A stretch of DNA of 64,000 nt from Collybiopsis luxurians FD-317 M1 (GCA_000827265.1 KN834755.1:248001-312000); one strand, 5' to 3'. Numbered from the stretch's first letter, positions 1 to 12,769 are shown. Notes: generated by a model not told the origin, from the sequence alone. Program-made: numbers and translations.

Positions 1-109
1 ACGCAGAGTTATCAGTGGCATTTGTATCGCCGACAGAAGGTTTGACCTGACTATTGTTCAGTGAGAACGCAGTTTGGTGACCGAACCAAAACCATCGGAA
101 ATACCGATT

Positions 110-645
110 CTCGTCCTCTGCTGCCAGGACCTCTCGATTTTCCTCATTCTCATCATCATTTTCACTTTCGCTCCCATCGCTTCCAGGGGCGTCGAGTTAT
201 GCAGGGTGAGTGGATGATCGCGGGGCTAAACGGTCTCCGGATAATTCTAACGATACTGATTTTCTGGAGGTTGTCCACGATTAAGAACGCAAGGAGTGTC
301 TTGCTCTGTGTATCCCAGCCCGACTTATCCCTAATTAGAGTTCCAGTTATACGCATTCATGGGACCTGGTCATACGTGCAACCTACTGGACTTCAACCTC
401 CAACCGCATTGAAACGCGTTCCAAATACTTACCTTTTTCAAGGCCAGATTTTGCAAAGCTATCCGGTGGATGGGAAGGTGGCATTGATGGAGGTCTGGAT
501 TTATCCATGTTCGCTCGAGAAGGAGGTGAATATCTTGAAAGATCGCTGAGAGACAGTGGACAAGGAGGTAAGAAGTATGGGAGGACTACCTCCTCCTGCG
601 TTAAACTTGGCATTGTGTCCGGTGGAGAAGGAATGTGATGGGTCC
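110..645 (+). pseudogene. Relic of an arrestin-like gene (C-terminal part)
   Basis: This stretch is a decayed copy of the 3' half of the arrestin-like gene found at 56437-58463 on the other strand. Around 560-645 it encodes SMGGLPPPALNLALCPVEKE, matching SMGGLPTPALGLARCVVEKE near the C-terminus of the intact protein. Just upstream, SLEKEVNILKDR, a stop and ETVDKEVR line up with VLEKEVEITTDCWETMNREL; the stop (TGA, about 547) falls where the intact gene has Trp (TGG). A third block in another frame near 375-425 (ATYWTSTSNRIETRSKY) matches TTRWKLTTGVLETRSEY. Frame changes and stops between the blocks show it cannot make the full protein. Homology is seen directly; that it is a non-functional duplicate is inferred. 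Confidence 0.7.
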
Positions 646-2150
646 TTTTTGAACGTTGGTGTTCGATTCCCTTTTGGGAAAGAGTGCAAAAATGCTGGTA
701 GATACCTCCTTCAAATTGAGGTTCAATCGATCTCTCCGGCTGTACTCGTGCTGGTCGATTGGTCGTCAGAACTCTGGACTGCTATTTAATGGGTTAAGAA
801 GAAAAAGTTGAAGTGTCAGATTGCGATCTGACCGCTACACCTCTGTTAGAGCAAACCATTTAGAAAAAGGATAGTGAAGACAAAAATATTCTCCTCTTCA
901 TCTCATCTTACAAGCAGCCTCAGGTTGCGTATGACCTTCTAGTATTCTTGAGCTCCCCTATAATGATTCCGAGAATGGCTGTTGCCACCAGGAATCTCGT
1001 TGATTCAAATTGATAGAAGCGCGAGTCTTCCGCCACTACACATTGCATCTCGGGCTTCTGAGAGATTTGGGGAGATGGAGGTTGGACAAGGGTGGCATTG
1101 CACTCGGAGCGCTGTGGATAGATGATTAAATCGAAAAGGATGAGCGAGTGAACGATCATTTATGATTAAACAGGGGATAAATTTTCTTCCATACTCTTCT
1201 CAGCTCCAATGTACCCACTGTACACAAACGTTCACATCTGTGAAATTTCGGAACGGGCTCGGCAGAAGACACGGGAAATCGAAGGGCCTATACATAGACT
1301 GTGTCAGGGCTGCCATCTATTCAAATCCGCAGTGAATACATACCTGTGGGGCAATGCGTTTGACAAGCCTTGAAGTTTGATGCTATTCAAACTGACGGCA
1401 GCACACTCAAACCGGTACTTAAGAATGACTCAGTAAAGGGAGTGAAAGCTTAACTGAAAACTCAAAAACTGTATGATCGTCACAAAGCCGGGAGCCACTC
1501 GTGCACATTACATGTGAGAAATGAATCTGAGATACGGATAGCTTAGAGGCCGCTTTCCGTGCTACCCAACAAGAGGGTTGGACGGGGTCGATTCCTTGAG
1601 GCGAGACAGCGCTTCAGCTTAGAGTACAGGTATTGTCGCAACTGGAAACCAAAAGATCGCAAAAGCTTCCTTGATCCAAAGCGAAACGAACCGAAGATCA
1701 ACCTGTGAACGCAGAGAGATAGAGATTATGCTACATATGTAAGCAGGAGCTAAAATGTTATTCCAAAGAGTACAGAAAGTACAACCAGAGATAAATAATT
1801 CAACAGCGGGGAATTCGTGTTTGAATACTTGAATTCTTTCCTGTTCCCCAGGGTACATAACTTTAGACAACTGTACCAGCGTCGTAAGCGTTGTGCGCCC
1901 GAGCAGGGGGCTTGACAAGCATCTGAAACGCGAAACTTAGAGGACTCGATATTCAAACATGCCAGCAAAAAACTTACATCCTCGTCGGGAAGTGTGTCAT
2001 CCAGATATTTATGTATAGGGGTATGGAACGACATTGTCTGAAGAACCCGGTGGGATTGGGATGCGTGAGCAGCTGCCTCGCCTGCCATTGCACTAACCAC
2101 GTACCAGTCTTTTCCCATTGGCGCTCGTTTGTGAGGTTGCGGTCTGACAT
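646..2150. other. No recognisable gene
   Basis: Only short, uninformative open frames occur here on both strands. I see no conserved domain, tRNA-like fold, or convincing exon chain. A long minus-strand frame near 1750-2160 could hold 3' sequence of the neighbouring DUF6534 gene, but no family motif supports it. Confidence 0.4.
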
Positions 2151-4190
2151 TGAGGAACAATCAGTGCGGTGATAGAGACTACGATCCTTGCTCACTGACC
2201 CTGGTGCCTTCGGAAGAAGTAGCAAACGACATTCCTCGAGACATCTCGACGATGTCTCCATCCGTAACCACAAGTCCTCTGGACATGGTGAGCCCCGGTG
2301 AGTTCGGTATTCGGGCATGAAGACTATATAGTGATGGCGATATTCATGTTTCCGCGTAATCGAGTCGGAGAGAAGCGACAACTCACTTGGCTAGAAGAGA
2401 GGTAGCGTACACTGGAAGCATGGAGTGAGCACTTGCAAAATGATCGGAGGACCTTGAAACTCACACCCAGAAAGAGGAAACACGACAAGAATATGTCCAA
2501 AATGGAATCCTGAAGCCGAGTACTATGCGAATAGTTGAAACTAGATGTGTGATGCCATCAAGATGCGACGACCTACGGCAGCAAGGCAGAAAATCTCCGT
2601 GATACTGTGTAAAGGGAAAAAATGAATTCCGATAGGGTTGCAAAATGAGGTCGGGAGTACCTAGTCACAGCTCCAGTTTGCACGCTGGGCGGGAAGAGTT
2701 AATGAGCAAAGGACAGCCGTTTGAAAAAAAAATCGAGGATAGCTTACCTGTAAGCCATAAGCTTGTTTATCAAACGATCCGTGCTAGAAAGGGCGGGAGT
2801 TGAGAGCTGAGTAAGTAGGAACAATTTACTCGAAAAGCAAGGCACCTCTTGATTCCAGTTCGGCTGGTTTGAAGTCCGTAAAGCATGCCCAACGTGATGC
2901 AAACATCGCAAGCGACGTTCGCTCCAAGCCACAAGTCAATACCCCACTTGAAATCAACCAGTCATTATTTTTAATTTGCTAGATGCGATCAGAAATGCAA
3001 ACCGTTATCACGGTAAAGCTCGAAAAAAGCTTTAGAACGAGGCTTAAGATACAAATGGTAAGTCAGTTCTGGACGTAAAAGGTAAGCAGAAGAAGCTGAC
3101 GAACCATCGCGCCGTCACGTATACTCCGAAAACTACGAAATTACGAACGTCAACGGCTAGACCAGACTATACCATCGAACCAGCGTACTGAAATTAATAA
3201 TGCTGAAGGTTGACTGAAAACGGCCTAATCAATTTAAGGAAGGTCTCAAACGAATAAGACCTACGATTGCGACCAGAAGGATCCATTTAGCATATTGGTT
3301 GTGTAGTACTGGAACGATCGTCATGGAATGTTCTGCAAATGACCCTCCAATGGCAACTCACGATAAAATAATCTTCGAGCGAAAAACAGCTGCACGCAAA
3401 CGGAGGTAATGCTCTGTGTAGAGCAGAACTTTGTCAGAAAATCTCCGTGATTTTGGAAACAAACAGAAACCCACAGTGAGGAGGACGTAGCTTAGCCAAT
3501 CCCAGGAGGCGACGGCGACTTCAGAGCTTACCCCAAAGTCATCGATTAGATATTTATAGATTGCGTGCAGAGTGAGGGAGCTTCAAAACGCGGTGTCAGT
3601 CAAGTTCTAGGCACGAGTCGACACTCCTACGTACTATTCTAGCGAAAGCACGACCCTGACACAATTCGGTGAGAGATTTTCAGCAAGGAAACGTGCTACA
3701 CTCATACCAAAGACCAACGACCTGAAGATGAGAAATACATATTCAGCTACTCTCTCATTCGAAACAAGTAGCACCAGACGCACGAGGAGTTTCATCCATA
3801 ATTTGTCCTTCGAGTAGTAATTGAAGTACGAGTACACTTGCGCGCTGTACAATCCAAAAAGGCTGAAAAGTCGTTCATCAGTTGATGCAAACGAAACGGA
3901 GACTGCGAGATTGCCAAGAAAAACAGAACCTACGTTGCGGCAAGAACAATTCCTACAAGACCAGACCCGAAAAGATTTGAAATATTGGAGGAAACCATTT
4001 TCGAAGGCGACTACTCTGGGGGCGGTAGTGATGGTCGTAGTAAGAAGTCGCTCTAAAACCCTCACCACTTGAATAGATCTTAAAAACCTATATTTAAAAG
4101 CATCATCGAATGGCCGAAAGATCCCGCGTATGTAGTCCCTACCGGAGATAGCGCCGAAGCAACCTGACAGTGATACAAGTGGAAGTGGCA
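2150..4190 (-). CDS. DUF6534-type multi-pass membrane protein, possibly decayed
   Basis: I recognise, in order along the minus strand and separated by short introns, the hallmark blocks of the basidiomycete DUF6534 family of roughly seven-helix membrane proteins. Near 4140-4190 is GCFGAI; near 3770-3860 FGLYSAQVYSYFNYYSKD followed by KLWMKLLV; near 3532-3575 TLHAIYKYLIDDFG, followed by a GTAAGC donor; near 3255-3327 HNQYAKWILLVAIVGLI; near 2850-2935 WLGANVACDVCITLGMLYGL and SRTG; near 2755-2791 STDRLINKLMAY; near 2392-2420 VYATSLLA, with a polar tail beyond. The family's function is unknown. No ATG sits in frame before the first block and some exons are hard to join, so the gene may be a pseudogene. 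Coordinates are approximate. A second possible relic of the family lies at 13480-14290. Confidence 0.6.
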
Positions 4191-4194
4191 ATGT

Positions 4195-5580
4195 ATTCGG
4201 CGGGTTGTGCGGGTGGAGTTATGACTGGATTACGATATCAATTTCTTTCACATACTGGACCAGACCACATTGTAAACGCCAGAGATGCTGCCAACCAGGT
4301 ACGAGACGATAACGAATTAATGATAATCTCAATTTCACATGATGGAGATCTGCCAACCTTCTCTTCTCTTCTCAAATTTCTGCTTCCTTCGCCATCACCC
4401 GCAGTTGACCCGCATCATGATTTTCTCAGTTACAATCATCTTCAATATTGGATGAATGGCTTGTTTGATGCGACGGTTTTTTGACGCTGCACAGGAGCTG
4501 CCTAATCGCTATGTGCGATACTCATGCCATGATCGACTAGCCGCTCCTACGCTATACATTCCAAACTCAGAGTGAGGCAAAGATTCGCTATCAGCCCAAG
4601 GAATGACGCAAAGAGACTCCTCCATTCAGACTCCTTATTTTGAGTCCATTGTTCCAAACCTGTGCACAACCTTGCGGCGTAATATCTATCCATCTATCTG
4701 TGATTCCCATGATTGGAGGGAAGGAATGAAATAAAAGTATATTACACGGCACGGTTCCAAGATTGGAATCTATACAAAACAGCAATCTATGATCAGTGGA
4801 GTACATCGTACATGCTACGTAGTATTAGTACATGATCTATCCGATGCCCAAGCCGCCGGTACTACACTACATGTGCCAGCGGTCAATGTGTGATACGTAC
4901 ATAGGACTCTTAAGAGTAGACTGGAGAGGCGGCTTAACGATTTTTTACACATTGAAATTCGAAAGGGTGACTATGCATACTTCTTTGGCACGAACGAACT
5001 CGAGGAAGCCTGGGGCAAAGTCACGGTGGGCGGTTCGTAATAGTGCCATTCTACACATGCTGCTTGCACCCCCAGAGTAGAAATGTGTGTTCCATAGATG
5101 AACTTTACTTTGTAGTAGTATGGTCGTTCGAGAATCGGACCTTGGCCAGTAGAATATATATCGCATCCTATTCTGACACTCTGACAGGAAAAAATCGAAA
5201 CTAGGCTCGTACAAGTAGCTCCACAAACACATCTTTAAAAACGTGTATATATTCTATCGAGTCGTCAGACGTAACGTACCCATTAAAATGTTCTATGAAA
5301 ATCCAGAATACGAAAACAGTCCGCGTATAGTATATACGCAACACCACGCCAGCGATACTCGTAAATAAGCAATAAGGTCATAAGTCATACCAAGCCAAGG
5401 TAGCAAAAGTTTAAAGAAGGGAGTGAATAACGATAAGTACGGTCGTCTATCATCCAAGTAAGTAAGTTTTCTATCGTCTATCCGAGTCATCGTTTGTCGA
5501 CATCGTTCCATTCCTTTCATATATCAATAAGGAAATAAGAAACAGAAACCAGAATCAAACGAAAAGAAAAAGAAAAAAGT
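4195..5580. other. Intergenic, nothing recognised
   Basis: AT-leaning sequence with only short random-looking frames. The 3' end of the GH16 gene lies immediately to the right. No repeat or RNA gene was seen. Confidence 0.4.
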
Positions 5581-5584
5581 CCAC

Positions 5585-7455
5585 TCAAACCAATCTAATC
5601 ACCAACACAACCCCAATCGACACAGCCCACCACACACCAATGTCCCACCCCAACCCCATCCCCATCCTCGTCGACACCGGAGCGGCCCCATTCCCAGGGA
5701 AAAACAACGGACTCGCATGGAGTATCGTATCCGTAGCCAACGCTGCACTCCCTGTCACCGTAGCCGATAGATACCCCGGATACGCACTCAAGTCGACCTT
5801 GGACGTGATCTCGAACGCAGAGGCGGTAGGCGTGGGTGCGACGCCGCCGGTGGTGTACGCGCGGAGGTAGGGGATTTCAAAGTAGGCGTCGTTGTAGTTG
5901 GAGCCGTCGCCTAGGACGTTGTCGTTGTACTGGAGAGAGTGTGAGTCAGTGAGTGGGAGTGAGAGAGTTTGGGTTGGGGGGGAGGTGAGTTGTGTGAGTT
6001 GGAGAACGAAGGAAGGAGTGGGGGAAGGTGAAGGGAAGGGAACTTACGCAGAGCCCGGTGGAACCTTGGTTTCCGCAGGAGGGAAAGTAGACTTCTGGAA
6101 GGCCAGCCCTGATCATACGAAAACGAAGTACCCTCAGTCAGCTTGGGAGCTTCTTCGCCCCGCAAGGGAGGGGGGTTCAGTCGAATTCGACTCACCAATT
6201 GCCGCATAGTGTGATATCGAGGACAAGCTTTTGCGGAGTGAAGAATTCCGTGATATCGCATTGGTCAGAAGCGATGTAGTTGGCGGAGGGAGGGCCCCAC
6301 TGTGAGATGTCTATGGATGAGGTGGAGGTGGCCTCGGTGATCGACGAGGGCACGTTGGGGCGCTGTGGGAAGGAAGGAGGGGGACGCGAGTAAGTACAGT
6401 ATTGCGGAAATGCGGAGGGTGATGCAAGGGAGACGAACTTACGCTCCAAAACCAGATGCTGTCGGTAAGTAGAGGTAAGATCAGCGTTAGTTAGCTCGCG
6501 ATCGAATTGGACAAAAGTTTACGAACAAGATCCTAAGATTAAAGAAAAGACACCCAGTCAGTGAAACGGTAAGAACCAGAAAACTCCACAAACCCAGCGA
6601 CATCAAACTGCGCAGCAAACACCCCTCCGCCCATTTCGGCGAAACCACTCTGGAAGCTATTTGGCTGAAGTTCCCCGACGGTACATCCCGATGGGGAGGA
6701 GCAATCGGTCATTAACGTTTCACCCAACTGGTTCGGGGGCGTGTAGTTGTGGAAGCAGCCTGGGGTCGTGTGGAGGGCCATTTGGTTACTGGGCATTAGG
6801 TTGATGCCTTCGATGATGCTACGGAGAGGAGGGGAGGTGTTTCAGCTGGGTGGTGTGTTGCGGGAGAGAATACTCGATACTCACTCGATCTCACCGTCGT
6901 TGGGCCATGTCGGGCCCATTGTCCAGAATGCTTTTTAAAAAAGAATCCTCAGTACAAAAACGCGCGCTCTCGAAGGAGAACTGTTACCCGGCCATACCTG
7001 TGCAAAGGATGAGCGATTGGGGGGGGGATGGTCAACGAAAAAAAACACGTCTTACTGAACATCCATAAGGAATATGAACCAAGTCTATAATCCAAAGACT
7101 TCCCACTGAATAAGAATCTTTTGTCGTTATCCGAACAGAATTCCTCTTGTTGGGGTAAATAACTGAATGCATATTGTCGACTTTGATAATGGCATTATTA
7201 GCACTGTTCACGTATGCTAGGCCTTGAGAGAATGCGTCCGATTCACTGAGCCAGTTTACGTCGCCTGCACGAAAAAAAGTTGAATCTCGTGGCGTCAAAA
7301 GAACAGTAGGGGCTCTTACCGAGGGTTAGATTGTCCCAGTAACCGTAAAAGTCGAAATCGTCAAAGAAAGTGATACCAGAGTATTCTCGGACGAGGTCAT
7401 ATGCGCGACCAAAAGTGAAAAGCCAATGAAAGACGATGAGAGTGGTGAGCAGCAT
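5585..7455 (-). CDS. GH16 laminarinase-like endo-beta-glucanase, probably GPI-anchored
   Basis: Predicted secreted glycoside hydrolase family 16 enzyme acting on beta-1,3(4)-glucans of cell walls. The ATG at 7455 begins a hydrophobic signal peptide (MLLTTLIVFHWLFTFGRA) and then the family's YSGITFFDDFDFYGYWDNLT block. Nine exons join in frame: 7455-7320, 7264-7056, 6997-6988, 6930-6885, 6818-6594, 6458-6443, 6362-6196, 6108-6048 and 5929-5585 (404 aa). Spliced sequence restores PYGCSVWPAFW and the catalytic GEIDIIEG, with nucleophile and acid/base Glu separated as in GH16; then NQMALHTTPGC, a cysteine-rich stretch, IWFWSRPNVP and LVLDITLCGNW. The last ~20 residues are hydrophobic after a Gly/Ala/Ser-rich stretch, consistent with a GPI signal, which is inferred. 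Two exons are only 10 and 16 nt long. It is convergent with nothing and divergent from the helicase gene to its right. Confidence 0.9.
6988..6997 (-). other. 10-nt micro-exon of the GH16 gene
   Basis: The exon GTATGGCCGG is bounded by CACAG and GTAAC. It encodes V-W-P plus the first base of Ala, and is needed to join PYGCS to AFWTMGP, the conserved block ahead of the GEID catalytic motif. Skipping it breaks the frame. Confidence 0.8.
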
Positions 7456-7649
7456 GGTGGACTAGAACCGGTGGAACTGGAGTAGTTCATATACCCTGTT
7501 CGAGGCAGTACGTTGACATTCTAGGGTGTATACCGAAGAGAGTGTAAATTTGGAGCTGAACGGACACGAGGATGCCTGGTGGGCGCGTTCATCAGAGTCT
7601 ATTCAATTAGATAGGCGCGCGGATCCGATTTTGTTCAGAGTCAACCACC

Positions 7650-9581
7650 ATGGAGAAGGACGAAGACGGTTTTTATACTCCAGGTTTTCCTTCTTTTTCC
7701 CTTTGAAACTCACAGAAATTCTTATTCAGTTTCAGCTGCACCAACTGCACCGGCTGCACCAGCTGCTTCAGACTCTGAACCAAAAACCGAGTCCGAAAAA
7801 CAGGAAGAACCAGCAAAATGTACGATTTCTTTGTTCTTTCTCGAAAAATCTTGCATTCTCAAGGCCAAAAAGCTGTCAATACTGACCTCATAAACTCGAC
7901 ATTCGAGGTCTCGGTATGTCATTCTATATCTTTGCTTTCGACCGGTTCGAATATTGGGATTCTGTAGGTTACATTGGCAGATCAGCAGGCCGATTCATCT
8001 TCGCCACTGTTCAGTGTAAAGACGTTCGAGGAACTCGGATTGTACGGTTTCATCTTCTGTACGCTAATTCCTTTTCTAATCTCCAAACAGACACCAGGAT
8101 TTACTCAAGGGTATCTATGATATGGGCTTCTCCAAACCCTCAAAGATTCAGGAACGCGCTCTTCCTCTACTCTTATCCAGCCCGTAAGACTCGCCCCAAC
8201 CTTCACATTCACATCGCCGATTCATCTTCCCCAGACCGACCAACATGATTGGACAATCTCAGTCAGGAACGGGCAAGACAGCTGCCTTTGTGTTGACAAT
8301 GCTTAGTCGTGTAGATTTCTCGATAAACGCCCCTCAAGTGCGTCTCTTGCCACATCCTTCCCTATTTAACTCTCATTTTCGCTGTACTAGGCCCTCTGCC
8401 TCGCTCCTTCTCGAGAACTCGCGCGTCAAATCATGTCCGTCATCGTACAGATGGGCAAATACACTCCCGTCCAGACAGAGTACGCCATCAAAGACAACCT
8501 CCCAAAAAACGCCACTCGAGTCACTGCACACATCATTGTCGGTACTCCGGGGACGATGATTGATCTCCTGAGACGGAAGGTTATCGATGTTCGAAACGTC
8601 AAGGTCTTTGTCCTGGACGAGGCAGACAACATGCTGGACCAAGACGGGCTGGGTGATCAAACACTGCGAGTTAAAAAGTGCGTGTCTACGCTCTCTAACG
8701 ATTCCTCTTTCGGACTAACCGAATATCTTTCAACAGTCTCCTCCCGAAATCTCCCCAAGTCCAAATCATCCTATTCTCCGCCACCTTCCCCGACCACGTC
8801 CGTACCTTTGCGTCCAAATTTGCTCCCAACGCGAACAAGATCGAGCTACAAAGGGAAGAGCTCAGCGTGGACTCTATCCGGCAGTTTTACATGGACTGCA
8901 GAGACGAGGAACACAAATACGATATCCTTGTCGCGCTCTACACCTTGCTTACGATTGGGCAGAGTATCATCTTTTGTCAACATCGACATACGGCGGATCG
9001 GATCAGTGCGAGGATGACTGCGGAGGGACATCATGTTGCGTCGTTGCATGGAGCTAAGGATGCGGCGGAGCGTGATCAGATTATCGATAGGTTTAGAGAG
9101 GGCAAGGAAAAGGTACTGTTTTTGTTTGCTTTTGCCTGTCTGTTTTTCGTGTTTGGCAATTCAGGAACCAACTTGTCGTTGTCGTTATATGTCTGTAGGT
9201 CCTCATCACCACCAACGTCATCGCCCGAGGTATCGACATTATGCAAGTCAACATGGTCGTGAATTATGACCTTCCCCTCATGAACGAGCGGAACAATGCG
9301 CGCGCGGATGATATTCGCCCTGATGTTGAGACGTACATTCATCGGATTGGGAGGACGGGGCGGTTCGGGCGCAAGGGGATTTCGGTGAATTTTGTGCATG
9401 ATAGGAAGACGTGGTTGCAGATGGAGGAGATTGAGAAGCAGACGGGGAAGAAGATTACGAGGATTGAGACGAATGATATTGACGTTATGGAGGAGGTGAG
9501 TTTTGTATTTTTTCAATGTTTGAGATCTTGGGTTAATGGTCTTTTGGGATGTTGTAGAAAATGAGGAAAGCGATGAAGTAG
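7650..9581 (+). CDS. DBP5: DBP5/DDX19-type DEAD-box ATP-dependent RNA helicase
   Basis: Helicase of the DBP5 group, which remodels mRNPs at the cytoplasmic face of the nuclear pore during mRNA export. The ATG at 7650 lies in CCACCATGG, a good initiation context. After an Ala/Pro-rich low-complexity N-terminus come [19 protein letters not shown] (joined over a GTACGG intron), the Q-motif region [14 protein letters not shown], Walker [29 protein letters not shown], the DEAD box in [33 protein letters not shown] and [13 protein letters not shown]. The insertion with [17 protein letters not shown] followed by [14 protein letters not shown] is characteristic of the DBP5 group. About ten exons; the last reads KMRKAMK and ends with TAG at 9579-9581. 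All helicase motifs are intact. The function is from the family, not shown here. Confidence 0.93.
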
Positions 9582-9589
9582 ATGGTTTT

Positions 9590-10330
9590 TGGTTTTCAAT
9601 GCTTCTTTCAGATATTGTAAACGCTTGTATATATCCCTCGACACGACTGGTTATGCGAACGTGCCTTGCTGTGTCGGAAAACTTGTCCCTAGTGTTCGTA
9701 CAGACAAGACTCAGGTTTCAAGATTCAAGACTCAAGACTCAAACACAACCCTCGCAAGGCCCATCTCCCGGCATTCGCTAGTTGATAAGAAGAACATCGG
9801 GTGAATGGGTGGTACTCGGTACTCGGGATACTTTCACGTCCTTTCGGTAAGGGCTTGTCGATTTTGGGGGACTTGCTCACTCATCTGCTCTGCTCTGTAG
9901 TGATATTCCCAGCCTACGATCGTGCCAGTTCCTCTCAAGACTCAGGACTCGATAACGCACCGGACATCCATACCGGCCATCAGAAGAAACACACCCCTTT
10001 TCCGAACAACCCATTGCCCTACCCAACCCAATGCAATTGATTTACGGTACCCCCGTCGACCGATGTCCGACTGAACCCTATAGATAAGCAATACAGCTGT
10101 ATAAGGGTACAGTTGGTGTACAGTGTACACGTCTCTGCGGATATGTTGGACCGAAGAACCCGACTCGAGGATGTACGTATGTACCCCAGGATGCGCATTC
10201 AATTGGTCTATGTATCATGATGTATGTAGATCGGGGAGAAGTGAGAACTTTCAAGGGGGACGTGCGTCGTGTACATCTAGACTCGAGCTCTGAAGAATCA
10301 AGGACCAAGGACCAAGGACCCTCCATATGG
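9590..10330. other. Intergenic 3' region of the helicase gene
   Basis: Contains short local duplications such as AAGACTCAAGACTC near 9720 and three copies of AAGGACC near 10300. No gene is recognised. Confidence 0.4.
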
Positions 10331-10339
10331 ATGTAGATG

Positions 10340-12760
10340 TGGATGTGGATGTTTAGGGCCGAAAGGCCTGAACGTGGGTATTCAACTATTCAGCGGCCAG
10401 AATCGGAGGGTTTGGGTATGGAATTGGTATGTATGACAGCTTGATGGGAGCTTGATGCTAGCCACGCTCTCGAGGTCGAGGGGGCTTCTTCTCTCAAGAG
10501 TCAAGAACGTTATCGGTCAAAGCCAAAGCTGTGCGGGTATCCGGTCCGATTTTTTTCAACCTGACGCGGACCACGACGCGACTGAAGACGCGTCAAGTTT
10601 GAACAAACCGCAGGCTTTCTTCCTGTATGTACGCCCTCAAAATTTTCTCTTCCGGTGGTGGTGGCTTCGCTATCGGTTACGTTTCTAGAATTGGGGGACT
10701 GAGCACGGGTATTCAGCGGCCAGAATCAGAGGGTATGGGCATGGGATTTGGTATGGTAGCTTAATGCTAGCCATGCTCTAGAGGCCGAGGGGTGTCTTCT
10801 CGTTAACGTGCACGCGTTGTGTTTAGCCCAAGAACGTTGTCGGAGCTGTGCGGGTATCCGGTCCGATTTCTGCCAACCTGACGCGGACCACGATACGACG
10901 ACGAAAGACGCGTCAAAGTTCGAACAAACCGCAGGCTTTCTTGTATATACGCCCTCAAAATTTTCTCCTCTGATGTCGGTCGCGCTATCTGTTACGTTTT
11001 CAGAATCGAGGGGCCGGAATCAGAGGGTATGGGTATGGGTATGGGATTGGGCGTGGTAGCTTGATGTTCTCAAGGCCGAGGGGCGTCTTCTCGTCAACAT
11101 TAACGTTGCGTTTGCCCAAGAACGTGTCAGTCAAAGTTGTGCGGGTATCCGGCCCGAATTTGCCAACCTGACGCGGACCACAACACGACGACTAAAGACG
11201 CGTCAAAGCTTTTCAAACAAGCCGCAGACTTGTTTCTTGTACATCCACCGGGTTTTTTCCTATGATGTCGGTCGCTCCGCTATCGGTTACGTTTCTAGCA
11301 TCGTCATAGATGCTACCAGAACCTTGACCATGGCCATCGTCTACTCTATGCTGGCTGTGTTTGCCCATGGACGCGTCGAAATTGACAAAAAGATTGTTCC
11401 CGGCTACCTGAACTTGCAAGTTGTGTAAACCCGCTATCCCAGGTATCCACGAATCCTCGGAGAAGAATAGGGTCATCGGCGTTTCCGTTGCATCTGCATG
11501 ATCGCGTCGAGTACTTTGGAAGGTGTGCAGATATCCGGTCCGAATTGTGGTACTGACACAATTTGGCTGTGGTAGCCGTTAGCACCGTTAGCCACGTTAG
11601 CCAACTAGGCACATTCGTGAAGTGATAGGTGGGCAGTAAGATTTATTTTACGTTTTCAGGGGCTCATCGGAAGTTTGAAGTCTGCAGATAACGACTTGCA
11701 GATGGGACCCAATTTTAGTAGGCCCGATACCTTGGTCATCGGAAACTATATTTGGACGTGCAGGCTCACCGCGACATGAACGTTGCAATTTGCATGAACG
11801 GGTCGAGGTGTGTTGAGAACTGTTGAAAAGGAAATGTCAAAGCTGCGTCGATATCCGGTCCGATTTGGCCAACGACGCGGACAACGACTCGGAAGGACGC
11901 GTCACTTGCGCGTCGGACAAGTACTCTCTGTAAGTGCATAGCAGCTGTAAAAGCATAGGCGACAGATGTCCGCTAAACTTCAAGCGAACCCCCCGTGCGT
12001 TCGCGGGACGAGGGATTAAGAGTAAGCTGCTTACGTTTTGTGGACTTCTGATACTCATCTTTGGGTGTATCAGAACTGGCATTGCTAATTAGACCCAGCT
12101 ACCTACGAAGTATCTGGACTTGCAGGGTATCTAAATCTAGAAACCTCGGAGAGAATGAGCGCCGGAATCAGTTAAAGTTCACTGTGGGCTGTACACTGGC
12201 TAATTCGGCGTATACTTTGGTTGTGTCTGCCCATGAACGGCGACGCGTCGAAAAGTGGCCCAAAATGTCTCGTGTACATATCCGGTCCGGTTTTTCCACC
12301 CGAGGACGTCAACACGTCAACGCGCCAGCGCTCGCGCGGACGACGAGGCGCCAGATCACACTCGCAAACCTGGCCGACTGCTGACCCTCAGCCAACTAGG
12401 TACATGCCGAGCGGCAAATAGACAGTAAAGCGTTTCTTACGTTTTCAGATTCTTCATGCAAAGTTAAAGTCTGAAAAGGCTTTGAACAAACCGTAAAAGT
12501 TGACAGAGTTCTCTATCTTGCCCCAATTTTGAAGCGCCCGATACTTTGGTCATCGGAAACCCGTATTTGACGTCGCAGCTTTAGCATTACTATCGGCACT
12601 TGAGAGGAAAGATCTTCAAAAGTGTATACGTAGCGATCAAAAAGTACGTCCACGTTTTGCGACACTCTTGTCTTCATTCTGCTCAATCTTCGTAAACTGT
12701 TGATCCCTGCGATTGGCTCACAATGATCATTGTCGAGGGACATCGTTTGAGGAAAATTTT
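10340..12760. repeat. Degenerate tandem repeat (about 0.3-0.4 kb units) with ACGCGT motifs
   Basis: At least six diverged units repeat GTGCGGGTATCCGGTCCGAT, CCAACCTGACGCGGACCAC, AGACGCGTCAA and GAACAAACCGCAGGCTTTCT. The GGTATCC/ATATCC core occurs near 10531, 10848, 11139, 11523, 11844 and 12273, giving spacings of about 317, 291, 384, 321 and 429 bp. The hexamer ACGCGT is found at 10588, 10812, 10908, 11198, 11371, 11897 and 12243. No long frame runs through the units, and CpG is not depleted, so the array does not look like deaminated transposon DNA. Its origin is unknown. Confidence 0.75.
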
Positions 12761-12769
12761 CAAAGGTTG

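Noticed and set aside
600..680. GTTCGATTCC, resembling a tRNA B box
   Set aside because: No matching A box or cloverleaf can be drawn around it, and it lies inside the arrestin-like relic.
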